From assembly GCA_944381115.1 (NCBI GenBank), contig CALWJV010000001.1, forward strand, positions 1 to 64,000: a DNA stretch of 64,000 nt, read 5' to 3'. The notes under the pieces are model-generated. The model was not told the origin of the DNA, searched no databases, and was given only the letters and a program-made list of their open reading frames with translations. Position numbers and translations under genes: made by a program. Below, one piece after another: positions 45,029-54,468 of this stretch (the first letter of the stretch is position 1; each line of letters starts with the position of its first letter). Origin of the DNA: an uncultured Clostridia bacterium (GTDB taxonomy: Bacteria > Bacillota > Clostridia > Oscillospirales > CAG-272).

Positions 45029-46114
45029 TCAATTTGTTTTAAAACGGAAATTTGCAAGCATTCCGGCAAAATCTGCAGAATAGATTTCGTAAACAGAAGG
45101 TTCGGACAAAAATGTCAAAATATAAACATATCCTCCGTATATAACCACATGCTGTGTACAAAGATATTCGACTCCGCTTTGAGTTATCTTATATGAATAG
45201 CATCTTGCTCCTTCAACCTGACCGAATACAGATCCGGTATATTTTGACTCTTCAGTGTAATTTATATTTCCAAATGTAGAAATAAGGTCTTTTTCATAAT
45301 TTGCCCAATAGTCATCAAGGCTCATATATGTTGTATTAAACGCCGTAACATTTGCGGTAACTTTTTTATTTTCGGTCGCAAACGCAGCACTCATTCCGGT
45401 ATTCACTGACGGTGTCCAGGTATTCGGGATAAAAAAGTAATAATCAACAAATTTATTAGAAATAAGAGTATACCCTTCCGGAACTTCTATGCCTTCTACG
45501 GACGGTAAATTTATCTCTGTTTTGTCTGTCATAGGTATTGGTTCGGTTACAAACTTAAAATTGTCATATACTTCATCCAGCGTTTTAAGGTAATTTTCAT
45601 ATACCTCCTCAATTGCACTGTACGTTATAATAAAAAGTGTTTTGTCATTGCTATTTTGAAAAAATGCCTGTTTAAATTTAAGACTTTTTTCGGTAACTTT
45701 TCCGGAATATACGTATATATAGGCTGCAACACCACCGATTAAACGGGTTTCGTAATCTGAATCATTTTCAGATGCTTTTATTATTTTGAAATCTTTAAAA
45801 CTTTGCTCAAAAGAAGTACGGAATGAGTTAAAATATTCGGGTATACTTGCACCTACTCTATCTCCGGGCACCGTCACCAGAGTGATACTTGTACGGTTAT
45901 TGGCGGAAACATAGGCGGTCGGAATCCCGGTCGAAGTATCAACGCTCCAGGATATCGGAACGTAAGCTATACCGCCTTCTTCCCCCTCATTTATCGGACG
46001 CATTCCGTCAGGTGCCCCAACATACGATTTGTTTACGGTACAGGAAGAAAACACGCTGACAAGAATACTTAAGCATATAAATACCAGCAGTCCTTTTTTT
46101 AGATTTCTGTTCAT
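45029..46114 (-). CDS. Lipoprotein with two tandem PsbP/DcrB-like domains
   Basis: 361 residues after GGAGATCAT. A lipoprotein signal ends at VFSSC (C25), so the protein is anchored outside. Two similar domains follow (about 40-195 and 215-360), each starting with a strand-Trp motif (YVPISWSVD and FFIPNTWTP) and sharing YFNSF/DYWANYE helices and a final LTFLSEP/IITYSA strand. This resembles PsbP-like/DUF1795 folds. Function is unknown; duplicated domains suggest internal gene duplication. Confidence 0.75.
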   Translation of the reverse strand: MNRNLKKGLLVFICLSILVSVFSSCTVNKSYVGAPDGMRPINEGEEGGIAYVPISWSVDTSTGIPTAYVSANNRTSITLVTVPGDRVGASIPEYFNSFRTSFEQSFKDFKIIKASENDSDYETRLIGGVAAYIYVYSGKVTEKSLKFKQAFFQNSNDKTLFIITYSAIEEVYENYLKTLDEVYDNFKFVTEPIPMTDKTEINLPSVEGIEVPEGYTLISNKFVDYYFFIPNTWTPSVNTGMSAAFATENKKVTANVTAFNTTYMSLDDYWANYEKDLISTFGNINYTEESKYTGSVFGQVEGARCYSYKITQSGVEYLCTQHVVIYGGYVYILTFLSEPSVYEIYSADFAGMLANFRFKTN

Positions 46115-46257
46115 ATGATCTCCAATTTTGAAATATGAAAATTTTTCTTGTTCTTAATTTACATTGATTTCTTTATATAATTATAACATTTAAATATATA
46201 GATTTAGCGAAAATTTTGTAAACAACTAAATAAATCGTAAACATTTTTTATCAGCAC

Positions 46258-46285
46258 TTGACTTTTGACTTAAATGAGATATAAT
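46258..46285 (+). promoter_or_regulatory. Promoter of the DUF1858 gene
   Basis: TTGACT (46258-46263), 16 nt, TATAAT (46280-46285), about 33 nt before the start codon. Confidence 0.7.
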
Positions 46286-46317
46286 ATTAACAGTAAAGCA
46301 AAAAGGAGAAAGTCAAA

Positions 46318-46515
46318 ATGAAAATCACCAAAGATACGATTATAGGAGATATACTTGATAATCATCCGGAAACAGAACCTCTTTTTCTTGAAATTGGCAT
46401 GCACTGTTTGACCTGCCCTTGTTCAAGAGGCGAAACAGTTGAAGAGGCCTGTGAGGTTCATGGAAACGATGCCGATGATTTTGTAGAAAAGCTTAACAAG
46501 GCTATCGCCCATTAA
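46318..46515 (+). CDS. DUF1858 redox-disulfide small protein
   Basis: 65 residues after AAGGAGAAAGTCAAA. The protein matches the hybrid-cluster-protein-associated redox disulfide domain (DUF1858): TKDTIIGDIL at the start and the vicinal cysteines in GMHCLTCPCSRGETVEEAC, with three closely spaced Cys that could form a redox disulfide. It is cytoplasmic and common in strict anaerobes. Its partner hybrid cluster protein is not in the window. Confidence 0.9.
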   Translation: MKITKDTIIGDILDNHPETEPLFLEIGMHCLTCPCSRGETVEEACEVHGNDADDFVEKLNKAIAH

Positions 46516-46535
46516 TTGATAAAATTAAAAATGAC

Positions 46536-46563
46536 GCGGATATGTTTAAATCGGCATATCCGC
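46536..46563 (+). terminator. Terminator between the DUF1858 gene and trmK
   Basis: GCGGATATG (46536-46544) and CATATCCGC (46555-46563) pair perfectly, followed by ATTATTTTATT. The in-frame ATG at 46542 of the next gene lies inside this hairpin and is therefore unlikely to be a start. Confidence 0.65.
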
Positions 46564-46595
46564 ATTATTTTATTACTTTGATCAGGAATCATATA

Positions 46596-47276
46596 ATGTT
46601 AAAAAACGAAAGAATGTCTCTTATTTACAAGTTGGTAAGGAACGGAAAAAATGTACTTGACGTCGGAACAGATCACGCAATGATACCGATTGAACTTGTA
46701 AAAAAAGAAAAATCCAAAAAAGCATTTGTAACCGATATCAGCCGTTCTTCTCTTGAAAAAGGGATAAAAAATATTGTGTCATCAGGTCTTTCAGACGAGA
46801 TCACTGCCTATTGCACCGACGGTACCCTCGGAGTTCCGTTATGCGAAGTCGACGATATTATAATAGCAGGAATGGGCGGTGAATTAATAGCAAAAATACT
46901 TTCACAGGACGAAAGACTTAAAAACCGAAAACTGCACTTTATACTTCAGCCCATGTCAAAACCTGAAGAGACCAGAAAATACCTTTACGAAAACGGGTTT
47001 TTAGTGTTATCCGAAACAAAAGTTTTTTCGGAAAACCGGGTATACCCAGTAATATCAGCAAGATTTTCCGGGGGAAAAACCGTATATTCTTCAATTGATC
47101 TTCTGCTTGGTCCCACCAGGAACAAAGAAAACCGGTCTGAAATACTGTACGCCGAAAAACTTTTATCCGCTCTAAAGATTCGTCTTCGCGGTCTTGAAAA
47201 AGCAGAATGTCCGGATAATAATCTTATAAAATCCGTTTCCGCAGATATAAAAACTATCTCAGATTTTCTAAAGTAA
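46596..47276 (+). CDS. trmK: tRNA (adenine(22)-N1)-methyltransferase TrmK
   Basis: 226 residues from the ATG at 46596 (AGGAA upstream), preferred over one at 46542 that lies in a terminator. The class I AdoMet motif reads LDVGTDHAMIPIEL, the acidic ribose-binding strand is VTDISRSSLEKG, and the catalytic-site motif IIIAGMGGELI is characteristic of TrmK (YqfN). It methylates A22 of some tRNAs in Gram-positive bacteria. The C-terminal coiled coil (residues about 165-226) is present. Confidence 0.9.
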   Translation: MLKNERMSLIYKLVRNGKNVLDVGTDHAMIPIELVKKEKSKKAFVTDISRSSLEKGIKNIVSSGLSDEITAYCTDGTLGVPLCEVDDIIIAGMGGELIAKILSQDERLKNRKLHFILQPMSKPEETRKYLYENGFLVLSETKVFSENRVYPVISARFSGGKTVYSSIDLLLGPTRNKENRSEILYAEKLLSALKIRLRGLEKAECPDNNLIKSVSADIKTISDFLK

Positions 47277-47321
47277 TTTTTACAAATTTGATTCTTAAAA
47301 TATTTAATTTTAAAAAATATA

Positions 47322-47360
47322 ATCCGCACCGTGGGAAAAACCACAGGTGCGGTATTTTTT
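47322..47360. terminator. Bidirectional terminator
   Basis: CCGCACC (47324-47330) and GGTGCGG (47346-47352) with inner TGG/CCA pairs, A and T runs on both sides, between converging trmK and the ABC importer genes. Confidence 0.85.
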
Positions 47361-48180
47361 ATTTCAGTGCTGTCCGTCCGAGAAACGCCTGCAATATCGG
47401 ACTTTTGGGGGTTTCAAAAACTTCTTTAGGCGTTCCCTCTTCCTCTATAACTCCGTTTACCATAAATATCACCTTGTCTGCTACATGCTTTGCAAACTCC
47501 ATTTCATGGGTCACTACGATCATTGTTGTATCATTTGATTTTAAGTCTTTTATTACATTAAGTACTTCGCCGGTAAGTTCCGGATCAAGTGCACTCGTCG
47601 GCTCATCAAAGCAAAGTATATCCGGAGTAAGAGAAAGCGCTCTCGCTATTGCGGCACGTTGCTGCTGTCCTCCGGAAAGTTGACAAGGATAAAAATCCGC
47701 CTTTTCGGTGAGTCCTACCTTTGCTATGAGTTTTCTTGCGTTAATTTCAAGTTCTTGGGAAAGTGCTGCTTTTTTTTCTTTATATTCATTTTTGGTAATC
47801 TGAAATGTCTTCAGTGCCGTTTTTAGTTCATACTTACGGAGAAGTCTCGGCGCAAGAATAAGATTTTGTAAAACCGTATACTGCGGAAACAGATTGAACG
47901 ACTGAAAAACAAGTCCGAAATGAAGTCTGCGCAGACGTATCTCTTTTTCGCTCAGACTCCTCTGCTCATTTGCATCAAAATACGAGATCCCGTTTACATT
48001 AATTGTTCCTCCGTCCGGAATTTCCAGATAATTCATGCAACGAAGAAGAGTCGTTTTTCCGCTTCCCGATGACCCGATTATTGCAAGTACCTCGCCTTTT
48101 TCAAGCGTAAAACTTATATCCTTTAAAACTTCGGTCTGACCAAAGTTTTTTATTATGTTGTTTACTTCAAGAATTGACAT
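47359..48180 (-). CDS. Amino-acid ABC transporter ATP-binding protein
   Basis: 273 residues after GAGGAGGCGGCAG. Walker [10 protein letters not shown] (36-44), Q-loop [14 protein letters not shown] signature [15 protein letters not shown] and Walker [14 protein letters not shown] are all intact, and the sequence is of the GlnQ/HisP polar-amino-acid type. It is about 30 residues longer than usual because of a charged helical insert between Q-loop and signature (about 115-155, [17 protein letters not shown]). It is the last gene of a substrate-binding protein, permease, ATPase operon. Confidence 0.93.
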   Translation of the reverse strand: MSILEVNNIIKNFGQTEVLKDISFTLEKGEVLAIIGSSGSGKTTLLRCMNYLEIPDGGTINVNGISYFDANEQRSLSEKEIRLRRLHFGLVFQSFNLFPQYTVLQNLILAPRLLRKYELKTALKTFQITKNEYKEKKAALSQELEINARKLIAKVGLTEKADFYPCQLSGGQQQRAAIARALSLTPDILCFDEPTSALDPELTGEVLNVIKDLKSNDTTMIVVTHEMEFAKHVADKVIFMVNGVIEEEGTPKEVFETPKSPILQAFLGRTALK

Positions 48181-48194
48181 CTGCCGCCTCCTCT

Positions 48195-48839
48195 TTAAAT
48201 TTTGTAGTAACCCTGCTTCTTTTCAAGATATCCGAAAAGAAGGGTTAGAGCACCCACAAACGCGAGGTAAAATACGGCAGTGTAAAAAAGCGGCCAGATT
48301 ATTGCTTTTGACATCAGTTGCTCTGCGCGCCATATTATCTCCACGACTGTTATTACACGGGCAAGAGCCGTGTCCTTTACAAGCGTTATAATCTCGTTTC
48401 CCATTGGCGGGATTATGCGTTTTATTACCTGCTGCAGAGTAACATAAGTAAATATCTGTATCCTCGTCATACCGAGTACCAGTCCTGCTTCCGTCTGTCC
48501 CTGCGGGATAGCCTCTATACCAGCTCTGAATATCTCGGAAAAATAACAGGCGTAATTAACTACAAAGGCTATTATCGTTGCGGTAAATCTTCCGTATATC
48601 GGACTTCCGAGAACAAATCCCGGAAAATAGTAAACGATAAACAGGAACAGCATAAGGGGTACACCTCTTACTATCCAGACGATAACCTTGAATGTATACC
48701 TGAGCGGCTTGAATTTAGACATCGTACAAAAAGATATAAGCAGTCCGAGCGGAAGTGCGAGGAGGAGCGTAAGCGAAAATATCGCAAGCGTCATTGAAAA
48801 ACCGCTCAGAAGTTCAAGTGTTACTTCTAAAAATGACAT
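48195..48839 (-). CDS. Amino-acid ABC transporter permease
   Basis: 214 residues with about five membrane segments, of the HisM/GlnP type. The EAA loop that contacts the ATPase reads [21 protein letters not shown]. There is no clear ribosome site; the start lies 13 nt after the stop of the binding-protein gene, so translation is probably coupled. A single permease suggests a homodimer. Confidence 0.93.
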   Translation of the reverse strand: MSFLEVTLELLSGFSMTLAIFSLTLLLALPLGLLISFCTMSKFKPLRYTFKVIVWIVRGVPLMLFLFIVYYFPGFVLGSPIYGRFTATIIAFVVNYACYFSEIFRAGIEAIPQGQTEAGLVLGMTRIQIFTYVTLQQVIKRIIPPMGNEIITLVKDTALARVITVVEIIWRAEQLMSKAIIWPLFYTAVFYLAFVGALTLLFGYLEKKQGYYKI

Positions 48840-48852
48840 CTTATATTATTTG

Positions 48853-49671
48853 TCAGGCAGTCTTTTTTGCCAAAAGAGACTCGGTTACTGTTACACCGTA
48901 CTTATTTGCAAGTTCCTCGAGTTTTCCTTCGTTAAGAAGTTCAACAAGTGCTCCGTTTATCTTTTCGGCAAAATCAGAACCTATTCTGCATCCTATGGAA
49001 TATTCTTCTTTTTCAATTGAAATGTTTGCCTTTGCAAGAGCGGCAAAATCTCCCTTTCCTACAAGTTCGTTTGCAAGGAGAACGTCAACAACAATAAAAT
49101 CGACGCTGCCTGCCTTGAGTTCGGTAAACGTATCTCTTTGAGATGTTTTTCCTACTATTTGCGCTTTTACGGAAGATGCATAAGTTTCACCGGCACTTCC
49201 GAGTTCAACGGCTGCCTTTTTACCCTCCAAAGATGCCGCTGAAGTAAATTCCGCAGCCCTTGAAGAATTTATAACAACGCACTGCGCATTATCAAGGTAT
49301 GCATATGTAAATTCAACTTTATCACTGCGTTGTATACCGTCAGCATCTGCACAGTTTGAAGTAAATCCGTTCCAGAGGCAGTCAACCGCACTTGATGAAA
49401 GTTCAACATATTTGTTTCCCCAACTTATAATCTGGAATTTTGCCTCTACCCCCAGTTTTGCACCGACGAGCTGTGCAAGTTCTGTATCGAATCCGGTAAG
49501 TTCACCGTCTTCATTCAAATAATTCATAGGTTCATAAATTGTAATTCCGCATACAAAATATCCTTTTTCTTTGATATTTTCCCAATCTGATTTGGATTTG
49601 CATGCACTGAAAGAAAATGCAACGCCGAAACACATTATTACGACGAGTACAAAAGATAAAATTCTTTTCAT
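48853..49671 (-). CDS. Amino-acid ABC transporter substrate-binding lipoprotein
   Basis: 272 residues from the ATG at 49671 with AAGGAG 6 nt upstream; an upstream in-frame start lacks a site. The lipobox FSAC (C23 or so) anchors it. The mature part is a family 3 extracellular solute-binding protein: GITIYEPMNYLNEDGELTGFDTELA, then RSDKVEFTYAY and the hinge region. Family members bind polar amino acids or cystine. It heads the operon after the promoter at 49746. Confidence 0.93.
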   Translation of the reverse strand: MKRILSFVLVVIMCFGVAFSFSACKSKSDWENIKEKGYFVCGITIYEPMNYLNEDGELTGFDTELAQLVGAKLGVEAKFQIISWGNKYVELSSSAVDCLWNGFTSNCADADGIQRSDKVEFTYAYLDNAQCVVINSSRAAEFTSAASLEGKKAAVELGSAGETYASSVKAQIVGKTSQRDTFTELKAGSVDFIVVDVLLANELVGKGDFAALAKANISIEKEEYSIGCRIGSDFAEKINGALVELLNEGKLEELANKYGVTVTESLLAKKTA

Positions 49672-49745
49672 TTTTTGCTCCTTATTATTTACAAATATTT
49701 TTGCATTCACATTCCTTTTCCGTAATTTAATTTACGGCGAATATA

Positions 49746-49774
49746 ATTATATCAGTTCTTTAATAAAAAGTCAA
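49746..49774 (-). promoter_or_regulatory. Promoter of the ABC importer operon
   Basis: TTGACT (49774-49769), 17 nt, TATAAT (49751-49746) on the minus strand, about 75 nt before the binding-protein gene. Confidence 0.8.
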
Positions 49775-49811
49775 GTAAATTTGAAAAAAAATTCAATATT
49801 TTTTCATAAAT

Positions 49812-52013
49812 TCACGCTTTTCGGTTACCGAAATCAAAGGTCACTTTTCCTTCTTCGAGTTTTAACGTTGCAGAAAATTTTTTTCCTGCTTTTGATATAA
49901 AGCCATCAATATTTTCTGCTTTTCCGGTCTCAAGGAGTAATTTGGCAATCGGTAAAGTAATAAGCCTCTTACATAGTGAAAGCGGTATCCTCAGTTTACA
50001 GCCTTCTTTATATCCGGAACATCCATAGCCGTACCGATCCCGTTTTACAGATTTTCCGCAAATAGGGCATATACCGACCTCATCTCCGTAAATACCTATA
50101 TCTTCCTGCTTTGATCTTTGTCCGTTTACGTTATTTCCGAACACAAATGCAATTTCATGTTCAGCAAGTTTAAGGCACTGCCGTATGCTTATCTGTCCTT
50201 TATATACTTTTTTAAGCGCCTGTCCCAGCATAGAAGTCTTATATTTATCCATTGATATACTGAGTAAAGAGAGCGTTTCTATTAGATACTCCCCTTTCGG
50301 CAGTATAGTGTAAACATCTTTATTTAAATTTATATATCCGCTTTGCCGCGCATTTTCTATTATTCCGGTTCTTGTTGCCTCTGTTCCGAGTTCTAATCCT
50401 TCAAATATTGCCTTATAATCTTCTTCGTCATTTTCCGAATCTTCAGTTGAGTTTGAACGTTCACTGTCAGTAAGATCTGTTTTTTTTCGGACTGCTGCCG
50501 AAATTGATGCTTTATCTTCTTTAAATGGATTTTTAAGGTAATTATTCAGCGTTTCAACAGTATAATGCTTCGGCGGCGATGTAGTCTTTTCAACAGGTTT
50601 GAAAACGTGCTCAATAAGATCGCCTTTTTTCAGGTCAGGTAAAATTTTATCCTTTTGAGCACAGTCATCATATGCCGTCCATCCCTTTTCAAGAATCGCC
50701 ATTCCTTTAAATGTAAACTCTTCGCAGTTGTCTCCGAGAGTTATTACTATATCCGTTTTATTTACAACACAGTCTTCTGCACAAAATACAGCAACAAAAC
50801 GGCGTATTACCGTCGAATAAAGCAGTGATTCCTTTTCGGTCAAAACATTTTTATCAGGTATTTTGTAAGTCGGAGTGAGCGCCGAGTGTGCCTCAATCTT
50901 ACTGTCATCAAAAATGCTCTTTCCCTCTTTGAACTTGACTTTATAACCTAATCTTGACACGCTTGCTATTATCTGCTTCATTTTGTCCTTTTCAGCAGTG
51001 GCAAGATATTCCGAATTTGTACGAGGGTATGTCAAATATCCCTTTTCGTAAAGCCTCTGAGCAATCTCAAGACTTTCGTTCATTGGCATTTTATACTTTC
51101 TTGAAAGTACATTTTGAAGTTTTGTAAGAGAATACAGTTTTCCCGGTGCAAGTGTTGTTTTCTTTTTTTTGACCGATGTCACAACTGCAGTCCTTTCATT
51201 GTAATCTTTACAAAGTTCTTCCGCATTTTTCAGGCTGTCTTTATCAAAACGGCTTTTTGAAACAAGTTCGATTTCTTCTCCGCCGGTTTTCTCCTTGCTT
51301 ATAATGGCATAGTAAGGTTCCGGAACAAAGTTTTTTATAGCCATATCACGGTCGTAAATGGCCTTTACTATAGGAACTATTACTCGTCCGACACGAAGAA
51401 ATGCCCCACTTTTCAGTGTTGCATATCTTGTAAGATTGGTACCGTATAACCAATCGACAAAAGTTCTGGCGTACCCTTCGTGAGCAAGCAGATCGTATTC
51501 TGAAGAATTTTTCATATTTTTAAGCGCTGATCTTATCGTCTCAGCGGTCTGATCCGGAAGCCAGAGCCTCTTAAGTTTCTTTCCGTCTTCTATACCGGAC
51601 TTTGAAATACAAAGACGTACTATTATCTCGCCTTCTCGGTCGGCATCCCCTGCGTTTATTACGGTATCAACATCGGAACGATTACAAAGCGTTTTTATTA
51701 TCTCGAATTGTTGTGCAACCCCTGAATCGGCTTTCCCGGTGTCATCAACGCGCAACGAAAAATTATATTTATGCGGAAAACACGGAAGGTTTTCCATTTT
51801 CCAGGAAACTTTTTTTGACGGATCGTAATTTTCTTTTTCCGTGTAATATTCTATATCCGACAGAGAAAAAAGGTGTCCAAACGCCCACGTAACGATATAT
51901 CCGCATCCTTCATAAAATCCGGCATTTTTTTTCATGTTTCCCTTTCCGAGTCCGTTTATCGCATCTACTATATTCCTTGCAAGACTCGGTTTTTCAGCAA
52001 TTATAAGTTGCAC
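49812..52013 (-). CDS. topB: DNA topoisomerase III
   Basis: 733 residues from a GTG with AAAGGA upstream. TOPRIM domain at the N-terminus (IIAEKPSLARN and NAGDADREGE with the metal-binding acidic residues), the active-site tyrosine in LTYPRTNSEYL near residue 330, and a C-terminal four-Cys zinc finger (CPICGKSVKRDRYGYGC... C). It is a type IA enzyme that decatenates DNA through single-strand passage. Full length with no break. Many Firmicutes carry such copies on mobile elements, but the surroundings here are chromosomal housekeeping genes. Confidence 0.95.
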   Translation of the reverse strand: MQLIIAEKPSLARNIVDAINGLGKGNMKKNAGFYEGCGYIVTWAFGHLFSLSDIEYYTEKENYDPSKKVSWKMENLPCFPHKYNFSLRVDDTGKADSGVAQQFEIIKTLCNRSDVDTVINAGDADREGEIIVRLCISKSGIEDGKKLKRLWLPDQTAETIRSALKNMKNSSEYDLLAHEGYARTFVDWLYGTNLTRYATLKSGAFLRVGRVIVPIVKAIYDRDMAIKNFVPEPYYAIISKEKTGGEEIELVSKSRFDKDSLKNAEELCKDYNERTAVVTSVKKKKTTLAPGKLYSLTKLQNVLSRKYKMPMNESLEIAQRLYEKGYLTYPRTNSEYLATAEKDKMKQIIASVSRLGYKVKFKEGKSIFDDSKIEAHSALTPTYKIPDKNVLTEKESLLYSTVIRRFVAVFCAEDCVVNKTDIVITLGDNCEEFTFKGMAILEKGWTAYDDCAQKDKILPDLKKGDLIEHVFKPVEKTTSPPKHYTVETLNNYLKNPFKEDKASISAAVRKKTDLTDSERSNSTEDSENDEEDYKAIFEGLELGTEATRTGIIENARQSGYINLNKDVYTILPKGEYLIETLSLLSISMDKYKTSMLGQALKKVYKGQISIRQCLKLAEHEIAFVFGNNVNGQRSKQEDIGIYGDEVGICPICGKSVKRDRYGYGCSGYKEGCKLRIPLSLCKRLITLPIAKLLLETGKAENIDGFISKAGKKFSATLKLEEGKVTFDFGNRKA

Positions 52014-52100
52014 ATTTTTTCCTTTCTCCGATCCTGAATTATCAGCGCGTTATCATTATACTTTTTTTGAAAATTATTAGTCTTTTTAAAAAATCTTGCA

Positions 52101-52616
52101 TTATATTTTCTTTACAAAATATGCGGTCTTTATCCTTTGATCCTCATAAGGTTTGTCCCGAAAATCGGTTTTTACTGTTGCAATAGCATCAACGGTCTCC
52201 ATTCCTTCAACAACCGCCCCGAACGCCGCATACTGCCCGTCAAGAAAAAGTGCATCTTCATGACAAATAAAAAATTGGCTCGACGCTGAATCCGGAATCT
52301 GAGTTCTTGCCATTGATATTACTCCTCTTTTATGTGAAATTGTATTATTTACACCGTTTCCTTTAAATTCTCCCTTTATTTTCTTTTCAGAGCCTCCCAT
52401 ACCAGTGCCTGTCGGATCTCCCCCTTGGATCATAAAACCGGAAATAACTCTGTGAAATATTATTCCGTCGTAAAAATTTTCGGATACGAGGTTTTTAAAA
52501 TTCTCAACTGTTTTCGGTGCTGCATCGGGGTAAAGTTCAAGTGTGATCTTATTTCCGTTTTCCATTTCGATTGTTACAAAATTTGTCTTTTCCTCTGTTT
52601 TTGCGTACATTTTCAT
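52101..52616 (-). CDS. Peptidyl-prolyl cis-trans isomerase, cyclophilin type
   Basis: 171 residues, starting after AAGGAAGGTA; an ATG two codons later is equally possible. The cyclophilin active site is complete: FHRVISGFMIQGGDPTGTG (catalytic Arg in FHRV), SMART (ISMARTQ), FFICHED and the closing segment AFGAVVEGMETVDAI. There is no signal peptide, so it acts in the cytoplasm on proline bonds during folding. Monocistronic, downstream of nothing obvious on its strand. Confidence 0.94.
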   Translation of the reverse strand: MKMYAKTEEKTNFVTIEMENGNKITLELYPDAAPKTVENFKNLVSENFYDGIIFHRVISGFMIQGGDPTGTGMGGSEKKIKGEFKGNGVNNTISHKRGVISMARTQIPDSASSQFFICHEDALFLDGQYAAFGAVVEGMETVDAIATVKTDFRDKPYEDQRIKTAYFVKKI

Positions 52617-52863
52617 TACCTTCCTTAATTTTTATTTTTACTATTATATCTTTATTTTGTGTACACAGTTTTCACTTTTAATTAACTCCAAGTTAACAAC
52701 ATAATTTTGTATTTCCGTTTTCTTCTGGTTATTTCATAAAATATTTTTATTTTTCGACCAACTTTTGGTAAATATTGTCAGATATTTATAATAATTATTT
52801 AAAATTTTTGGTAGTTTTATTTTACGTAAAGGTATTGCAAAAATTGGCAAAATATGGTAAAAT
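52617..52863 (+). promoter_or_regulatory. spo0A control region
   Basis: TTGCAA (52835-52840), 17 nt, TAAAAT (52858-52863) forms a sigma-A-like promoter 44 nt before spo0A. The sequence TTCGACC near 52756 resembles a 0A box (TTCGNCA) with one mismatch. The stretch 52840-52890 has several TGGCAAA/TTGGCAAA repeats of unknown role. Confidence 0.65.
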
Positions 52864-52906
52864 ATAACCAAATTAATGGCAAATAATGCCAAAAAGGAGA
52901 AGTGAA

Positions 52907-53692
52907 ATGGAAAAGATGGCAAAAATACTTATTTGTGATGAAAATGAAGATTTCAGGCGTATTACAAGCGAATATCTGAAAAATGCCGGGTTCCGTATAC
53001 CGGACGAAGCGGCAGACGGCGAAGAGGCAATTTTCAAAATCGGTAAAAATCATCCCGATATTGTAATAATTGATATCTGGATGTCAAAACTTGACACTGT
53101 TTCAATAATCAAAAGCTGTCACAAAATTGATTTTACCCCCGACAGTATACCATCATTTATTGTTACAAGTCAACTTAATAATCCCTCCATGCTGACAGAA
53201 GCATCCGAAGCAGGTGCCGAATATTGTGTATTAAAGCCGATCAACTATCCCGGCCTTGCCGAAAGGATCAGAAGGCTGCTCCGTCAAAGAGAAAGTATTT
53301 CTACTCCTGATAAAAAAGAAAATCATGATAACCTTGAACTTGAAGCACAGGTAACTAAAATAATACATCAAATAGGTGTTCCTGCTCACATAAAAGGGTA
53401 TCAGTACCTTAGAACTGCAATAATGATGACCGTAAACGATAATGATATAATCAATTCAGTAACAAAAATTCTGTATCCGTCTGTTGCCAAACGCTATCAG
53501 ACCACATCTTCAAGGGTAGAAAGAGCAATAAGACACGCAATTGAAGTGGCTTGGGACAGAGGAGATGTTGACACACTTAATTCGTATTTCGGGTATACAA
53601 TACAAACCAGCCGCGGAAAACCCACAAATTCAGAATTTATTGCTATGATCGCTGATAACCTGCGCCTTTCCAACAAACTGACAGAAGGTTAA
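52907..53692 (+). CDS. spo0A: Sporulation transcription factor Spo0A
   Basis: 261 residues from the ATG at 52907, with AAGGAG 7 nt upstream. The receiver domain (1-125) has the acidic pair D11-E12, the phosphoacceptor D56 ([11 protein letters not shown]), the conserved Thr in IVTSQ and the Lys in VLKPINY. The C-terminal Spo0A effector domain (about 150-260) is unmistakable: [38 protein letters not shown] and the DNA-reading [19 protein letters not shown]. It is the master switch of sporulation, so the organism belongs to a spore-forming Clostridia-type lineage. spoIVB, its usual neighbour, is not adjacent. Confidence 0.97.
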   Translation: MEKMAKILICDENEDFRRITSEYLKNAGFRIPDEAADGEEAIFKIGKNHPDIVIIDIWMSKLDTVSIIKSCHKIDFTPDSIPSFIVTSQLNNPSMLTEASEAGAEYCVLKPINYPGLAERIRRLLRQRESISTPDKKENHDNLELEAQVTKIIHQIGVPAHIKGYQYLRTAIMMTVNDNDIINSVTKILYPSVAKRYQTTSSRVERAIRHAIEVAWDRGDVDTLNSYFGYTIQTSRGKPTNSEFIAMIADNLRLSNKLTEG

Positions 53693-53709
53693 TTTAAAAC
53701 GAAAAACAA

Positions 53710-53753
53710 AAAAAGCGCGTACCGGGTCAAAATTGACTGGGTTCGCGCTTTTT
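53710..53753. terminator. Bidirectional terminator of spo0A and queH
   Basis: AAAAAGCGCG (53710-53719) and CGCGCTTTTT (53744-53753) pair, with inner ACC/GGT pairs. Confidence 0.88.
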
Positions 53754-53789
53754 AAACTCACTGTTTTTAAGATCAAAATCCTTTTGATT

Positions 53790-54467
53790 TTATATCTCCT
53801 TTTTCGAATAGATACATCCGCAGTAATTCTGACGGTAAAGCCCGTATTGCATGGAAAGTTCGCAGGAGCGCTTGTACCCGTTCTTTTTTTTGAAGTCTGA
53901 AAACAAATAAGGTATGCCATATATTTCCGATACCTCACGTCCGATACCGTTTAACACTCCGGCATCTTTGTGAGGGCTTATCGAAAGCGTTGTCGTAAAA
54001 AAATCATAACCTTTTTCTTTTGCATATTTTGCTGCGTGCTCAAGTCTGAGACGATAACATTTAAAACACCTTGCTCCTCCTTCGGGAATGTGTTCAAGAC
54101 CTTTTGAAATATCTTCAAAATCTTTTGGCGTATACGGTGTGATCAAAACATTTACATTCTTGGTCACTCGCATCTCCCGAACAAGTTTTGAAAGTTCCTC
54201 TGACCTTTTTTCATACTCTTCAGCAGGTGAAATATTCGGGTTATAGTAAAAAAGCGTTATATCAAAATATGAAGACAGATATTCTACAACATAACTTGAA
54301 CACGGTGCGCAACATGCGTGTAAAAGAAGGGATGGACGGTACCCATTGGATTTTATATTGGCTATCGTATCATCAAGTATTTTTTGATAAATAATATTTT
54401 TCATTCTTTTTTCTGCATTTTTCAAACTGTGATCCGCAATACCGTCACTTTCTTTTTTTATGCCCAT
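53790..54467 (-). CDS. queH: Epoxyqueuosine reductase QueH
   Basis: About 225 residues from the ATG at 54467, immediately after the stop of the hydrolase gene; a TTG 18 nt earlier is also in frame. QueH (DUF208) reduces epoxyqueuosine to queuosine in tRNA. Its metal and cluster cysteines are seen in HACCAPCSS (C52, C53, C56), ARCFKCYRLR, and the C-terminal SCEL and YCGC. The family motif TTTLSISPHKD is intact. The first 25 residues are extra to the family core, so a start nearer residue 22 is possible. Confidence 0.94.
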   Translation of the reverse strand: MGIKKESDGIADHSLKNAEKRMKNIIYQKILDDTIANIKSNGYRPSLLLHACCAPCSSYVVEYLSSYFDITLFYYNPNISPAEEYEKRSEELSKLVREMRVTKNVNVLITPYTPKDFEDISKGLEHIPEGGARCFKCYRLRLEHAAKYAKEKGYDFFTTTLSISPHKDAGVLNGIGREVSEIYGIPYLFSDFKKKNGYKRSCELSMQYGLYRQNYCGCIYSKKEI

Positions 54468-54468
54468 T

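Noticed and set aside
48318-48797. Plus-strand open frame of 159 codons
   Set aside because: It is the complement of the ABC permease gene and has no ribosome site.
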